DNA of 64,000 bases, taken from positions 868,001 through 932,000 of the forward strand of contig NZ_FZNY01000001.1 in the NCBI RefSeq assembly GCF_900188275.1. Direction: 5' to 3'. The stretch is from Dokdonia pacifica (GTDB lineage: Bacteria; Bacteroidota; Bacteroidia; Flavobacteriales; Flavobacteriaceae). This document shows, one piece after another, positions 8,722-17,486 of the stretch (positions within the stretch are counted from its first letter, which is position 1; the number at the start of each line of letters is the position of its first letter). The position numbers were made by a program, and so were the translations under genes. Below the pieces are notes generated by a model. That model made no database searches. It was not told the origin of the DNA and saw only the letters and a program-made list of their open reading frames with translations.

Positions 8722-11700
8722 CTATGCTCCTTTAAATTCATTAATAGCATCAGACACAATAATTTTGGAAAATGCATAGAGATATGCTTTTATCGCCTCA
8801 AAGAAAAAGGTATCATTAATGATAGATTCTTGTTCTACTTCAATCTTATGATTAATGACTTCTCGTATGGTATTTTTTATTTTTGATGCATTTGTAAAAA
8901 ATACTTTGAGTTTATCTGTATTATAGGATTTATCTACTCCAAAATTCTTTACAAAATCTGCCTGATACCATAGTGAGTCAAAGAAATATTCAAAAAAGGA
9001 AACGATGTTTTCTGAAACCTCATCAATTTTTGTATTATCCTCTTTAATAAAATCTGCATATTTCAAATTTCGTTTACTTTCTGCATCTGTATCTTTAATA
9101 AGGTCTTCTTTCGTTCCTATAGAGATATAATAATTTTCAGTATCAAGCGTAGGGTCTAGTTTTATTTTTTCGATTCCTTGTATCCCTCCTATTGCTGTCG
9201 ATTCTTTTGGATTGCTTAAGATCTGCAACTCTATTTTGTGGAGTTCTTCTAGGTCAAATACTTCTTTAGTAAGTAATTGTACAACTTTAGACATTCCTTG
9301 GGATCTATTCAAGTTTTTGTCTCCATTTGTGATTTCTAGGAGTTTAGCTCCGTTACCACTTACTCCTATATATGATGGAAGTTTATCTACCTCACTCATC
9401 TTTAAAATCTGCATAGAATGATAAAAAATAGCGCAGTTGTGAATCAAGAAAAGGAGTTTAAACTCACTATCTAATTTCAGGTTTTTAGTAAATGAACTAT
9501 AATTAAAGAAATAGCTTACTAAGTCTGTAGACTGTAACCCTTTTGATTCTTTAATATATTTCATTGTTTCTATTTTTTTCACACTACTCCCAAAATGCTT
9601 AAGCATCTGGTCTTCATATTTTGATACAAATCCGTTATCAAAAGGATTATGACTACCATAGGATTCAAAAAGACTATTCCCAGCAAATCGATACGATGTT
9701 GTTAACGTAGGCTTATTGTTTCTAAAGACAATAAGGTCTGTTGTCCCGCCTCCAATGTCCAGATTCATATACACCTCTCCTGTTCCAAATGTTCTATCGT
9801 AGCTATAATAAGGTGCCCAAGATTCAGTCACAGATACTAGTTTTGAAAGATTATCTGATTTACTGTAATAATTCATATATAATTCGTTCCAAATTGTATT
9901 AAATACTGTCATTTGCTTATTCCCCATACTTAAAGGTTTAAACCAAATTACATTTGCTGCTTTAGGCTTATATCCTTCACTAAGCAACTTATTCCTTCCC
10001 ATCCAAGCAAGTTGCTCTATAAAACCTCTTAGTTTATTATAAGCACCTTGATTTTTACTGTCTGTAACTCCCCATTTAATATTAGAATGTGAAAAATCAT
10101 ACTCTCTTCTTAGTACATTATGACCAAAAGCAAAAGGAATATTTGCATTTGAAAGTATATTAATACTATTTACCTCTTCTGCATTAGTATCATTATCTAC
10201 ATTAATTACAGAGCGTATAGGAAACTTAAACAGAGAGTTATCACCTACCATACTTGGTAAGAACTCCGCATCTTGTACTACTCCATAAATAGGGTTCACT
10301 TCATTAAGGTCATTCTTTTTATAATCTTCTCCTTCAGATGACCGTTCATTAAGTAATACGAAGTGTGGTTGCATAGAACTTCCTTTCCCTTCATAATTTG
10401 ATAAATTTTCTACCTGATTAGCTGTTTTTAAAGCCACAAAACTATTACTTGTTCCTATATCAAATGCAATCGATGTATCTCCGTCTATAAGCTGCCTAGG
10501 TTCTCCCATTAAAGGAAGTAGGCAACCATCTAATGTTGTATTTTCATCTAGATTTTTTACGGTTACTGTTATTCCATCAAACGTGATATCACGATTACTA
10601 TTAAATGTTAACTCTCCTTGTTCGTTGTAAGTAATATTTGTGATATCTAAATATGTAGAAATGGAAGGGTACCCTTCATCCTTTCGAGTTCTAGAATGTG
10701 AATGGGCTTCTACTTTTGCTATCGTAGGTATTGTATTTTCTTCTCTAAAAAACTGATAGTCTATTTCTTCTCCTTTCAAATGAAAAGAAAGTGCTTTGTA
10801 TCTGTCATTAAATACAGGGTCTGAAACTTTAAAAAATGGATAGATTCCAAAGGCAAGAGAAGATTTAACTACCGCTCCATAATCTGGGTTATCTATCGTT
10901 TCTGGAGCGACAAAATCATAGGTTCGTTCAAACTTTATAGTACCTCTACCATTATCTCCCTGCACAGGAATATCTAATGTTATTAATATGGCTCCTAGGT
11001 TCAATTTTTCAACAGTGATCTGTTTTTTGAGGTCTTCTATAGTAAAATAATTAAAATAGGTTGGAGTCACTGGTAATATGATATTTTTTACAGGCCCTTG
11101 AGGTAACCAGTACTTATCTATATTTACATTATACTCTAACTGGATAAGGTGTTTGGAAAGAACATCATCACGAGTAATCCAAGGATACTCTATAACAGAT
11201 TCTGGCAATTTCCGATCTTCTATGGAAGCTGTAGATCTAACGATACAATTTTCTGGAAATGTATTATCCAGATATGTCCATCTTTTCTTAGTAACTCCTT
11301 CTAATAAAGCAAGTGGAGGACGTTCTAATCGTTTAGATGTTTTAATAACAAAGTCACTATTTTTAGCTATTTGTTGTTCATTTATACTATTAAATTTTTC
11401 ACATAAAAAAGGTACTCTTCCACTTAAAAAGCTAATTTCTTCATTATTAATCTCAAGGATTCTATAATCTCTTACTAACTCTGTAGCATTACCTCTTTCT
11501 AATTCCCCTACTAGTTTTCTTACGTCATCACTAGCTGTTATTGTGTTGTTATTTTTTATATACGTTTGTAATTCCTTAAATGATTGCGCCACTTCTGGCT
11601 CTGTAGCAAAAAGCACATTCATATACTTTTGAAAATCCTCTTCTCTTTCATACAATGCCTTATTAGTAGAAAAGAATTTTCTATTCTGCTTATCGGATAT

Positions 11701-12270
11701 AGTAACTAATACTGAATCTCCCGTTGTAAAAAACCCTGTATACGGAGAAGTGCCTGCGACTATTGTATTATCAATGTAAATCAAAATACACTCATCAAAA
11801 GCATTTGAAATTCCCTGATTTACAAAACGCCTATCATTGTTATAATTTGTGATAAAAATTTTCAATGTTTCAGCAAAAGTCTTCAATCCTACATTTTTAT
11901 CTTTTATTAATGCTGTAAGTTCTTCCTTTTTCCATAGCTGGATCTCTATTCTATCTTGAAGTTTTAACGTCTCATAGCTAAATAAAATCTCAAATACATC
12001 TAAACACTGTGAAATGTATTTATGATAACTTGTTTTACCTCTAAGTACTGAAGAATCATCAACAAAAGCTTTATTGATAAATGTAAAAGAAGTTTCAAAA
12101 AGATGCATTTGTGCAAATGGAGATGGGATAGAGGTAACAGGAACTTCTATCTTACTTATATTATCCTTTATCTCTTGTATCTTATTTTCATCATAAGGAT
12201 TATTAGGATAGGCATTCCAACCATTATTTGCAATATTTTGTTCAGGTATAAGGCTTAATTTATGTGACAT
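8722..12270 (-). CDS. Very large actin/Hsp70-fold ATPase
   Basis: 1182 residues. The C-terminal half carries the actin/Hsp70 ATPase signature set: phosphate-1 loop IAFDIGTSNSFVA (about 601-613), phosphate-2 MNLDIGGGTTDLIVF (about 835-849) and an adenosine-type motif YIGVSGNGAKLLEI (967-980). The N-terminal 600 residues have no recognised domain and are rich in beta-strand patterns; Hsp70 proteins normally begin with the ATPase domain. There is no signal peptide or TM, so it is cytoplasmic. It follows the tubulin-like gene by 44 nt and touches the lipoprotein gene downstream. It is likely a nucleotide-driven switch or filament acting with the tubulin-like GTPase. Whether it polymerises cannot be told from sequence. 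Confidence 0.8.
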   Translation of the reverse strand: MSHKLSLIPEQNIANNGWNAYPNNPYDENKIQEIKDNISKIEVPVTSIPSPFAQMHLFETSFTFINKAFVDDSSVLRGKTSYHKYISQCLDVFEILFSYETLKLQDRIEIQLWKKEELTALIKDKNVGLKTFAETLKIFITNYNNDRRFVNQGISNAFDECILIYIDNTIVAGTSPYTGFFTTGDSVLVTISDKQNRKFFSTNKALYEREEDFQKYMNVLFATEPEVAQSFKELQTYIKNNNTITASDDVRKLVGELERGNATELVRDYRILEINNEEISFLSGRVPFLCEKFNSINEQQIAKNSDFVIKTSKRLERPPLALLEGVTKKRWTYLDNTFPENCIVRSTASIEDRKLPESVIEYPWITRDDVLSKHLIQLEYNVNIDKYWLPQGPVKNIILPVTPTYFNYFTIEDLKKQITVEKLNLGAILITLDIPVQGDNGRGTIKFERTYDFVAPETIDNPDYGAVVKSSLAFGIYPFFKVSDPVFNDRYKALSFHLKGEEIDYQFFREENTIPTIAKVEAHSHSRTRKDEGYPSISTYLDITNITYNEQGELTFNSNRDITFDGITVTVKNLDENTTLDGCLLPLMGEPRQLIDGDTSIAFDIGTSNSFVALKTANQVENLSNYEGKGSSMQPHFVLLNERSSEGEDYKKNDLNEVNPIYGVVQDAEFLPSMVGDNSLFKFPIRSVINVDNDTNAEEVNSINILSNANIPFAFGHNVLRREYDFSHSNIKWGVTDSKNQGAYNKLRGFIEQLAWMGRNKLLSEGYKPKAANVIWFKPLSMGNKQMTVFNTIWNELYMNYYSKSDNLSKLVSVTESWAPYYSYDRTFGTGEVYMNLDIGGGTTDLIVFRNNKPTLTTSYRFAGNSLFESYGSHNPFDNGFVSKYEDQMLKHFGSSVKKIETMKYIKESKGLQSTDLVSYFFNYSSFTKNLKLDSEFKLLFLIHNCAIFYHSMQILKMSEVDKLPSYIGVSGNGAKLLEITNGDKNLNRSQGMSKVVQLLTKEVFDLEELHKIELQILSNPKESTAIGGIQGIEKIKLDPTLDTENYYISIGTKEDLIKDTDAESKRNLKYADFIKEDNTKIDEVSENIVSFFEYFFDSLWYQADFVKNFGVDKSYNTDKLKVFFTNASKIKNTIREVINHKIEVEQESIINDTFFFEAIKAYLYAFSKIIVSDAINEFKGA

Positions 12271-12314
12271 GTCTGGTTGTGTTAAAGTCTTTACATTAAA
12301 TATTCATAAAACAA

Positions 12315-13850
12315 TTAAAGAACAAAGCGTTTTGCTATAATTTCAGCTATACCTTTATTCAAGAGTATATGTACATCTCTATCCATATTTCCATGTTGGA
12401 GATCTATGATATCACTAGCTAATTTTGAAAACTCTTCATCATAGTTGATGCTATCTTTACTGAAAAATGATTGCTTTTTGTTTGCAGGCATTCCAGTAAT
12501 AAGTGTAAAAAGTTTTTCATTAGTGATATGTGTCTTAACAGGTAGTAAACCATCTACGTCTTTTCCTAACTCGTCTCTATTATTTATAATAGATAGATCA
12601 AATGGTAAAAACTTACGATCATGTCTTTCCTGAGATGTCTCATATAACCATCTGTAGTAATAAAGCTTAGTAAATTTTTCTAAATGCTTAAAGAAATTTT
12701 GAGAATCATAATTACTAGGAAGTTTAAGTTCGTTACGCCATGCTAATTTTTCATCTCGCAACGCTACTTTCATAAAATTAGATACATATACATTAAAGTA
12801 ATGAAAGTGAAGAAGGCTATGTTTTAGCCCATCATTTTTAAGATGTTTAAGATCTATGCTACCTACATCGGTATCAAGACCATATTCAAAGAACTTAGAG
12901 GGGCTTCCTAAATCTTCTTTTGTATTTGCTGTTGCATCATAATCCATAAAATCGATGATGGAAGATGCCGCTGTAAGCTCTATAAAATTAGATGGATTTT
13001 TTTGCTCAATACCTCCATCAAAATTTTCATAATTACTTTGTCTTGTATCCCCTACATAGTACATCGCATTTATAAGCGGACTTAGATTTCTATTGTAATA
13101 AGAAAGTGCGGCTTTTGTTTTGGTAATAAACGTACTTGAATTAATCGCGCTTTCTCCTGTATTAAATTTTTCTACATCTACTTGAAAATAGGGTAATACA
13201 GAAACCCCACCTATAATAGCGCTATTAATAAAAGCGCCATTATTTAATGGTGTATTTGGATCTCTAAATACATTCATTAATAATGGAAAACCAGCGGCTC
13301 CTGTACCCCCAAAAATGGAGCTAATCACAAAAATCCGATCATTCTGACTAAAGTCTTGCGTAAACTCTTTAAATTCTGGAGATTCTACTACGTTTTTTAA
13401 AACAACACTTCCCACATTAGGGTTTCCTAAAAATCCTTTTTCTAATGGCATATCTTTGTTCTCTGTACTATATAGTAAATCAAAAAGTCCTTTTGTATTT
13501 TTAAAGCCTTTTGCATTAAGGGTATTATAACTCACCATATCTCTAAGCGTCCCGTAGTCTGTGCCGCTAATATTAAGCTCTTTAGGAGGCATAATTTTAG
13601 TCCTAAAAAAACACCCTTGATCTTGATCATCAGAAATTCCTTTATACACCGTATCATGAATATTATTATACCCTTTTATAATATTTCGACACTTTTCTAC
13701 ATCTCCATTATTGATATCTGTATCAATGATCATTGGAATGATCTTTTCTGTATTCGTCTTAATACCTGAGGCTAATAACATTGCTAAGGAGCTTAATACT
13801 CTCGAACCTGTTCCGCCAATGGCAAACAGATATAATTTTGGTTTTGACAT
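12315..13850 (-). CDS. Tubulin/FtsZ-superfamily GTPase (Tubulin_2-like)
   Basis: 511 residues. The N-terminus YLFAIGGTGSRVL (7-18) is a tubulin-type first nucleotide loop, followed by an acidic strand IIDTDINNG (41-49). The family signature appears as SIFGGTGAAG (178-187), matching the tubulin/FtsZ GGGTGS/TG loop with Ala substitutions. Length and sequence differ from cell-division FtsZ (no conserved C-terminal tail) and fit the divergent tubulin-like family that Makarova and Koonin (2010) linked to vWA proteins and predicted membrane remodelling. The gene sits 4 nt after a small membrane protein gene in an operon with two vWA-like proteins, which fits that prediction. A cytoplasmic GTPase, possibly filament forming. 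Confidence 0.85.
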   Translation of the reverse strand: MSKPKLYLFAIGGTGSRVLSSLAMLLASGIKTNTEKIIPMIIDTDINNGDVEKCRNIIKGYNNIHDTVYKGISDDQDQGCFFRTKIMPPKELNISGTDYGTLRDMVSYNTLNAKGFKNTKGLFDLLYSTENKDMPLEKGFLGNPNVGSVVLKNVVESPEFKEFTQDFSQNDRIFVISSIFGGTGAAGFPLLMNVFRDPNTPLNNGAFINSAIIGGVSVLPYFQVDVEKFNTGESAINSSTFITKTKAALSYYNRNLSPLINAMYYVGDTRQSNYENFDGGIEQKNPSNFIELTAASSIIDFMDYDATANTKEDLGSPSKFFEYGLDTDVGSIDLKHLKNDGLKHSLLHFHYFNVYVSNFMKVALRDEKLAWRNELKLPSNYDSQNFFKHLEKFTKLYYYRWLYETSQERHDRKFLPFDLSIINNRDELGKDVDGLLPVKTHITNEKLFTLITGMPANKKQSFFSKDSINYDEEFSKLASDIIDLQHGNMDRDVHILLNKGIAEIIAKRFVL

Positions 13851-13854
13851 CGTA

Positions 13855-14241
13855 TTAAAATTTTACAGGTATATATTTTGGAAAAATTGAGAAACGCTTA
13901 AAAATGAGAGAGAATATGAAATAGAATACAAAAGCGTATATAGTATTGATCAAAGTAAAAAGCCATATCTCAAAAAAAATAGTGTCAAAAGCTAGATCAA
14001 AAACAGCAAAACCTTCTATAAATAATGTGCTTATAAAGACAACAATCATATTAAGTAAACCAAAGAGAAACCACTTTCCAACAGTAGCATATTTCATATT
14101 TTTCCTGCCGAAATACATATAGTATAATAGCGTAAAAAATAGGGTAGTAATGAGTAGTATTAAAAAGCCTATGAGATACCCTTTTTCATCCCAAACGGAC
14201 CAATTATTTAAATCTTCAAAGAAAAAGTAAAATGCTTCCAT
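13855..14241 (-). CDS. Small integral membrane protein of the operon
   Basis: 128 residues with three clear hydrophobic helices (about 20-42, 55-77, 92-115) separated by short charged loops, and a basic C-terminus. No family recognised. It is packed between the vWA-like lipoprotein (4 nt) and the tubulin-like gene (4 nt), so co-expression is certain. A membrane anchor or adaptor for the tubulin-like protein is a reasonable guess from position. Confidence 0.65.
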   Translation of the reverse strand: MEAFYFFFEDLNNWSVWDEKGYLIGFLILLITTLFFTLLYYMYFGRKNMKYATVGKWFLFGLLNMIVVFISTLFIEGFAVFDLAFDTIFFEIWLFTLINTIYAFVFYFIFSLIFKRFSIFPKYIPVKF

Positions 14242-14245
14242 AGTG

Positions 14246-15544
14246 TTATTTCTGTTGTTTTGTTAGTGTAAATTCTAGTAGTGGTTTTTTTTCTGTATAC
14301 GCTTTCGCGAAAGCGTCTAAAATAAATTTAAAAGCAAACGTCTTGTGTTCTAATATCTTAGTTGAAACACCTAGATCATCATCAAGATTGGTATCTTCTA
14401 TCCAAGTAGGTATTCTATTATGAACACTTATTTTAATTTCGGTAGTAGTGGGATCAAAATCTGATAATGTAGGTTGAATAAAATGAGTATATCCCTCTTG
14501 ATTAATCTGTGATTTATTTGGAATATTTTCAGAAAGTAGCATTGTTGCATCCTTAATTTGTATATCTATTGTATTTTGAATATAGTCAGGGCTTACCAAA
14601 TAGTTAGTAGGAGAAATTATGATTTGATTTAATGGGTTTTCTTGTTTGTGAAGACGAAGTCCTATGGTAAATTGTGCTGGACGCCTTACATCTATTTCTT
14701 TAATAATAAGGGTTCCTTTTTCTGAATTAATAGCGATTTTCCCTGTTTTAGGATGATCTAATAAGGCAAAATCTACTTCTTTAGGAGTTAAATTATAAGT
14801 ATGCGCTTCTGCATACCCTTTAATAATTCCTTTTGACACTAAATCACTGACTCGATTTTTATCTCCAAACACCCAAATGTAAAAAGGACGATTCTTTAAA
14901 ATTTCCCCTTGATAGGGTCTGTTTGAAATAACATTACCTCCAGTGTTCTTTCTATCATAATAATAATCTCCATTGAAATCACTCGTATATTTAAAAACAG
15001 CAACACCCATGCTTTCATTATATACTAACTGTTGATATATTTCACTAGTTACTAAAGAACCCTCTGCCATTGTATCTGTCTTTCCAAGATCTACAATACA
15101 GTCTGATACAAGAATGCTAATATCTGTAGCTTTTGTAGAGGATATTACATCACTAAAAACACGTTGTAACTTTGACGACCTACCATTAAGTAATGATCCT
15201 CCTCTAAGTTGATCAAAAAATACCGTTTTAGATTGTTTGTATTTACGAGATACATCTGAGATCGTGTGGAGTGTTGTAGGGATTTCATAATCTCTTTCTA
15301 AATCTGTAATCAAAAAAGGAACAATATCTTTTAAGGTATAATTACCTGAAACATTAGAGTTAACATACCCCTTCATGCTCATTGAGGTTTCTAAATAGAA
15401 ATTGATGTTTTCTACTTGAAGAGTATCTATGCTACTATTACTTTGTGATCTTTCAAGTACATACATTTGAGGATCACTACAAGCAGTAATCACAAAAAAG
15501 AATAAAAAAACAATAGATGTGTAATTATACTTATAGCGGTTCAT
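14246..15544 (-). CDS. vWA-like lipoprotein with altered MIDAS
   Basis: 432 residues from the ATG at 15544, just past the YidD stop; an in-frame ATG at 15559 would overlap yidD by 14 nt. Lipobox ITAC. The vWA-like fold is suggested by INFYLETSMSMKGY, where the expected D-x-S-x-S reads E-T-S-M-S, and by DISILVSDCIVDLG further on. The middle and C-terminus are beta-rich. Near the C-terminus the gene contains the palindrome GCTTTCGCGAAAGC (14301-14314), read on the coding strand as DAFAKAY. Probably periplasmic and lipid anchored, the second vWA-like member of the operon. The Glu for Asp change may weaken metal binding. Domain call is by motif only. Confidence 0.65.
   Translation of the reverse strand: MNRYKYNYTSIVFLFFFVITACSDPQMYVLERSQSNSSIDTLQVENINFYLETSMSMKGYVNSNVSGNYTLKDIVPFLITDLERDYEIPTTLHTISDVSRKYKQSKTVFFDQLRGGSLLNGRSSKLQRVFSDVISSTKATDISILVSDCIVDLGKTDTMAEGSLVTSEIYQQLVYNESMGVAVFKYTSDFNGDYYYDRKNTGGNVISNRPYQGEILKNRPFYIWVFGDKNRVSDLVSKGIIKGYAEAHTYNLTPKEVDFALLDHPKTGKIAINSEKGTLIIKEIDVRRPAQFTIGLRLHKQENPLNQIIISPTNYLVSPDYIQNTIDIQIKDATMLLSENIPNKSQINQEGYTHFIQPTLSDFDPTTTEIKISVHNRIPTWIEDTNLDDDLGVSTKILEHKTFAFKFILDAFAKAYTEKKPLLEFTLTKQQK
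14301..14314. repeat. Palindrome GCTTTCGCGAAAGC inside a coding region (frame AFAKA)
   Basis: Exact palindrome within the vWA-like lipoprotein gene, encoding AFAKA on the coding (minus) strand. Confidence 0.9.
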
Positions 15545-15545
15545 T

Positions 15546-15836
15546 TTATAATGGTTCATGGTTATTTAATAAGCGTGGATGAATCTCTTCTTCTTGAAAT
15601 ACAATATTATTTGAAGACACTAATATTTTTTGAGAAGGCACTTCTACTATTGTATAGCCAGATCTACAATGTTTGTAGCGATACAGGAATGCTCTTATGC
15701 CAGCAAGTAATCCCTTTGTTTTTGTGATATTATATACATAATGAGAGCAACTCTCTTTAAAAAGACATCGCTTCCTTCTTGAAGCTGGAATTAATTTCCA
15801 GTACAAACGAATTATTATGAGCAATAAGTGTCTCAT
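15546..15836 (-). CDS. YidD-like membrane protein insertion factor paralogue
   Basis: 96 residues with the YidD pattern: an amphipathic N-terminal helix (LLLIIIRLYWKLIPASRRKR), CLFKESCSHYVYN with paired Cys and the S-H-Y that replaces the usual S-x-Y, then KGLLAGIRAFLYRYKHCRSGY. The usual length is 70-90, with a short divergent tail here. The housekeeping yidD normally lies with rnpA and yidC; this copy heads the tubulin/actin operon, so it may be a dedicated paralogue that helps insert the operon's membrane proteins. It overlaps the DUF4177-like gene upstream by 4 nt. Confidence 0.8.
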   Translation of the reverse strand: MRHLLLIIIRLYWKLIPASRRKRCLFKESCSHYVYNITKTKGLLAGIRAFLYRYKHCRSGYTIVEVPSQKILVSSNNIVFQEEEIHPRLLNNHEPL

Positions 15837-16042
15837 TTTTTTTCAAAAACAACGAGACCTACATGTGTCACCGTATCTGGCGTAGCACCAATACCAAAAC
15901 AGCCTTCTTTTCCTGGCGTAAGCTTATCGCTGTACTGATGATTTTTATACTCCCATCCATCTATTACATTTTGATTAATAATGGTTTGCAATTCTTTATC
16001 TGGCGATGCAGATCTAAATAGAGGTACTACTTTATATTCCAT
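15833..16042 (-). CDS. DUF4177-like small protein, first gene of the tubulin/actin operon
   Basis: 69 residues: MEYKVVPLF, a helix, DGWEYKNHQ and a final strand VTHVGLVVFEKK. This matches the short DUF4177 pattern (a sheet with the GWE motif). Cytoplasmic, function unknown. It starts 27 nt downstream of the -7 element described at 16070-16114 and its stop overlaps the yidD-like start, so it is the promoter-proximal gene of the 14.5-kb operon. Confidence 0.65.
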   Translation of the reverse strand: MEYKVVPLFRSASPDKELQTIINQNVIDGWEYKNHQYSDKLTPGKEGCFGIGATPDTVTHVGLVVFEKK

Positions 16043-16069
16043 AATTATATGTTGATTTTAATGTTTTAC

Positions 16070-16114
16070 CAAATCTAAAAACATTAACAATCAACACGTT
16101 ACGGGTTTCCGTAA
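16070..16114 (-). promoter_or_regulatory. Promoter of the tubulin/actin operon with TTACGG-N4-CCGTAA operator
   Basis: On the minus strand the palindrome TTACGGAAACCCGTAA (16114-16099) is followed after exactly 21 nt by TAGATTTG (16077-16070), a perfect match to the Bacteroidetes -7 consensus TAnnTTTG. The palindrome covers where the -33 element would lie, as expected for an activator site. Identical spacing occurs at four other promoters in the window. Confidence 0.75.
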
Positions 16115-16181
16115 ATACAAAAAGTATTTTAAATTAAGGAGCTATAAAAAGAATCCCATTTTTAAGAAAGCTCCATAAATA

Positions 16182-16499
16182 CTAGTCCTCCCATCCACAT
16201 AAAGTCCTACCTAGTTCTTTTGCTTTAGACATAGAAACTTCAAAAATATCTGTAGAGCATGGCTTTAATCCTCTACAAGATTTTTTGTAATGATATCGCT
16301 TACTTCTAGGCCCTTTACAGATATAAACCTCTTTACTAGTAGTAAAATTACTTTGTAAATACTCATATGAATGTTTATTTGAAACATCTAGTCTTGCATC
16401 TTTTTTATAAATATCTACTTCAAAAGATGTCAGGAAATACATAGAAACAAAACAGCCCGCTATAAACGAAAATCCTATGAGTACTAGATTCTTTAACAT
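16182..16499 (-). CDS. Membrane-anchored protein with Cys/His C-terminal motif
   Basis: 105 residues. An N-terminal TM (about 4-25) is followed by a linker and a compact C-terminal motif YICKGPRSKRYHYKKSC, then RGLKPC and, near the end, GRTLCGWED. The four Cys and nearby His fit a small zinc-binding or disulfide-linked fold found at the C-terminus of many bacterial nuclease-associated and phage proteins (Ada-like metal site). No enzyme is visible. It is the last gene of the small-protein operon, 3 nt after the TPR gene. Confidence 0.6.
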   Translation of the reverse strand: MLKNLVLIGFSFIAGCFVSMYFLTSFEVDIYKKDARLDVSNKHSYEYLQSNFTTSKEVYICKGPRSKRYHYKKSCRGLKPCSTDIFEVSMSKAKELGRTLCGWED

Positions 16500-16502
16500 C
16501 TC

Positions 16503-17480
16503 TTAATTTTTACGCTGTGATCGTATCATTTGAATAATTTCTGCTGTCTCTAAAATATCAGGTCGTTTTTTCTTTACTTTCTTGAGATCTCGAATCATTT
16601 CTGAAAATACCGCATTAGCTTTCCATTGATTTTTAACCAGTTCTATTGCCTGTATATAAGTTTCAATTGCCTTATCGCTTTCACCAGAAATTAAGAGTAT
16701 AAGTCCTTTATTTGCTTTTACCCAGCCTAATTCATACACAGAAAGGGATTTATCACAATACTCCATTGCTTTATCTATATTATTTTTCTCATAGTATCCC
16801 CATCCTAAGGTTCCATAAGATTCTGCTTTTCGCTGTGCCTCAGATTTTGGAGGTGCAGGTTCCCTCTTATTTGTAAGTAAAGCTGTGAGAACGGTTCCTA
16901 CTATATCTGGTCTTGACTCAATAATGGCAGCCACTTCAATAGTGATATTTGCTCCTGTCCATCGATTTGGATTTTTAATGCCTAAATACCAACTGCCATT
17001 AGTAACATCATCTACTCGTATGGCTCCTTGTAATGTATTCTTAACATTTCCCTCAGAAATTGAATAAAAAGAACCGCCATTATTATCTACCTTACGTTGA
17101 AAAAGATTTATATTTTTAGAATCACATACATAAACATCAATAGCACAAGAACCTTTAGGCACATAGATGTTTGATAACCTATTTGGAATAGCCTCTTTTG
17201 ACGTTTGAAGTAATGAAGATAACTGTGAAGTTAAATTCAGATTTTTACTTTCCGATTGTTGTTTGGAAGTAGAGAAGCTATAATACCAAGCAACTGTATT
17301 GGGAGGTAAATCTACTTTAATGTACGTTCTTGAAGTTCCTCCTACAGATGCATTAAGACCGCCATTTAAATACATACTTCTGGGTTGTATAAGTTGTCGT
17401 ACTTCGCGTTTAATTTCTAGACCTTGAGCAGAGATACTCTGTGTTAAAAAAAGGATTAGAACGATGACTATATTTTTCAT
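16503..17480 (-). CDS. Secreted TPR protein, paralogue of the upstream gene
   Basis: 325 residues with a signal peptide (cut near ISAQ, about 18). An N-terminal beta-rich domain contains SRTYIKVDLPPNTVAWYYS and IDVYVCDSKNINLF, and the C-terminal part has TPR-like helices (ESYGTLGWGYYEKNNIDKA, KANKGLILLISGESDKAIE). The neighbouring gene 17487-18395 encodes the same layout, so the pair arose by tandem duplication. Function unknown; periplasmic or surface location predicted. Confidence 0.65.
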   Translation of the reverse strand: MKNIVIVLILFLTQSISAQGLEIKREVRQLIQPRSMYLNGGLNASVGGTSRTYIKVDLPPNTVAWYYSFSTSKQQSESKNLNLTSQLSSLLQTSKEAIPNRLSNIYVPKGSCAIDVYVCDSKNINLFQRKVDNNGGSFYSISEGNVKNTLQGAIRVDDVTNGSWYLGIKNPNRWTGANITIEVAAIIESRPDIVGTVLTALLTNKREPAPPKSEAQRKAESYGTLGWGYYEKNNIDKAMEYCDKSLSVYELGWVKANKGLILLISGESDKAIETYIQAIELVKNQWKANAVFSEMIRDLKKVKKKRPDILETAEIIQMIRSQRKN

Positions 17481-17486
17481 ATTAAA

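Noticed and set aside
11153-11467. Plus-strand open frame inside the actin-like gene (and similar frames such as 35911-36396, 54882-55196, 61899-62237)
   Set aside because: Antisense shadows of strong genes with no family-like motifs.
12315-13850. TubZ-type plasmid partition tubulin
   Set aside because: No DNA-binding adaptor (TubR), no iteron array, and the operon is full of membrane and vWA proteins instead.
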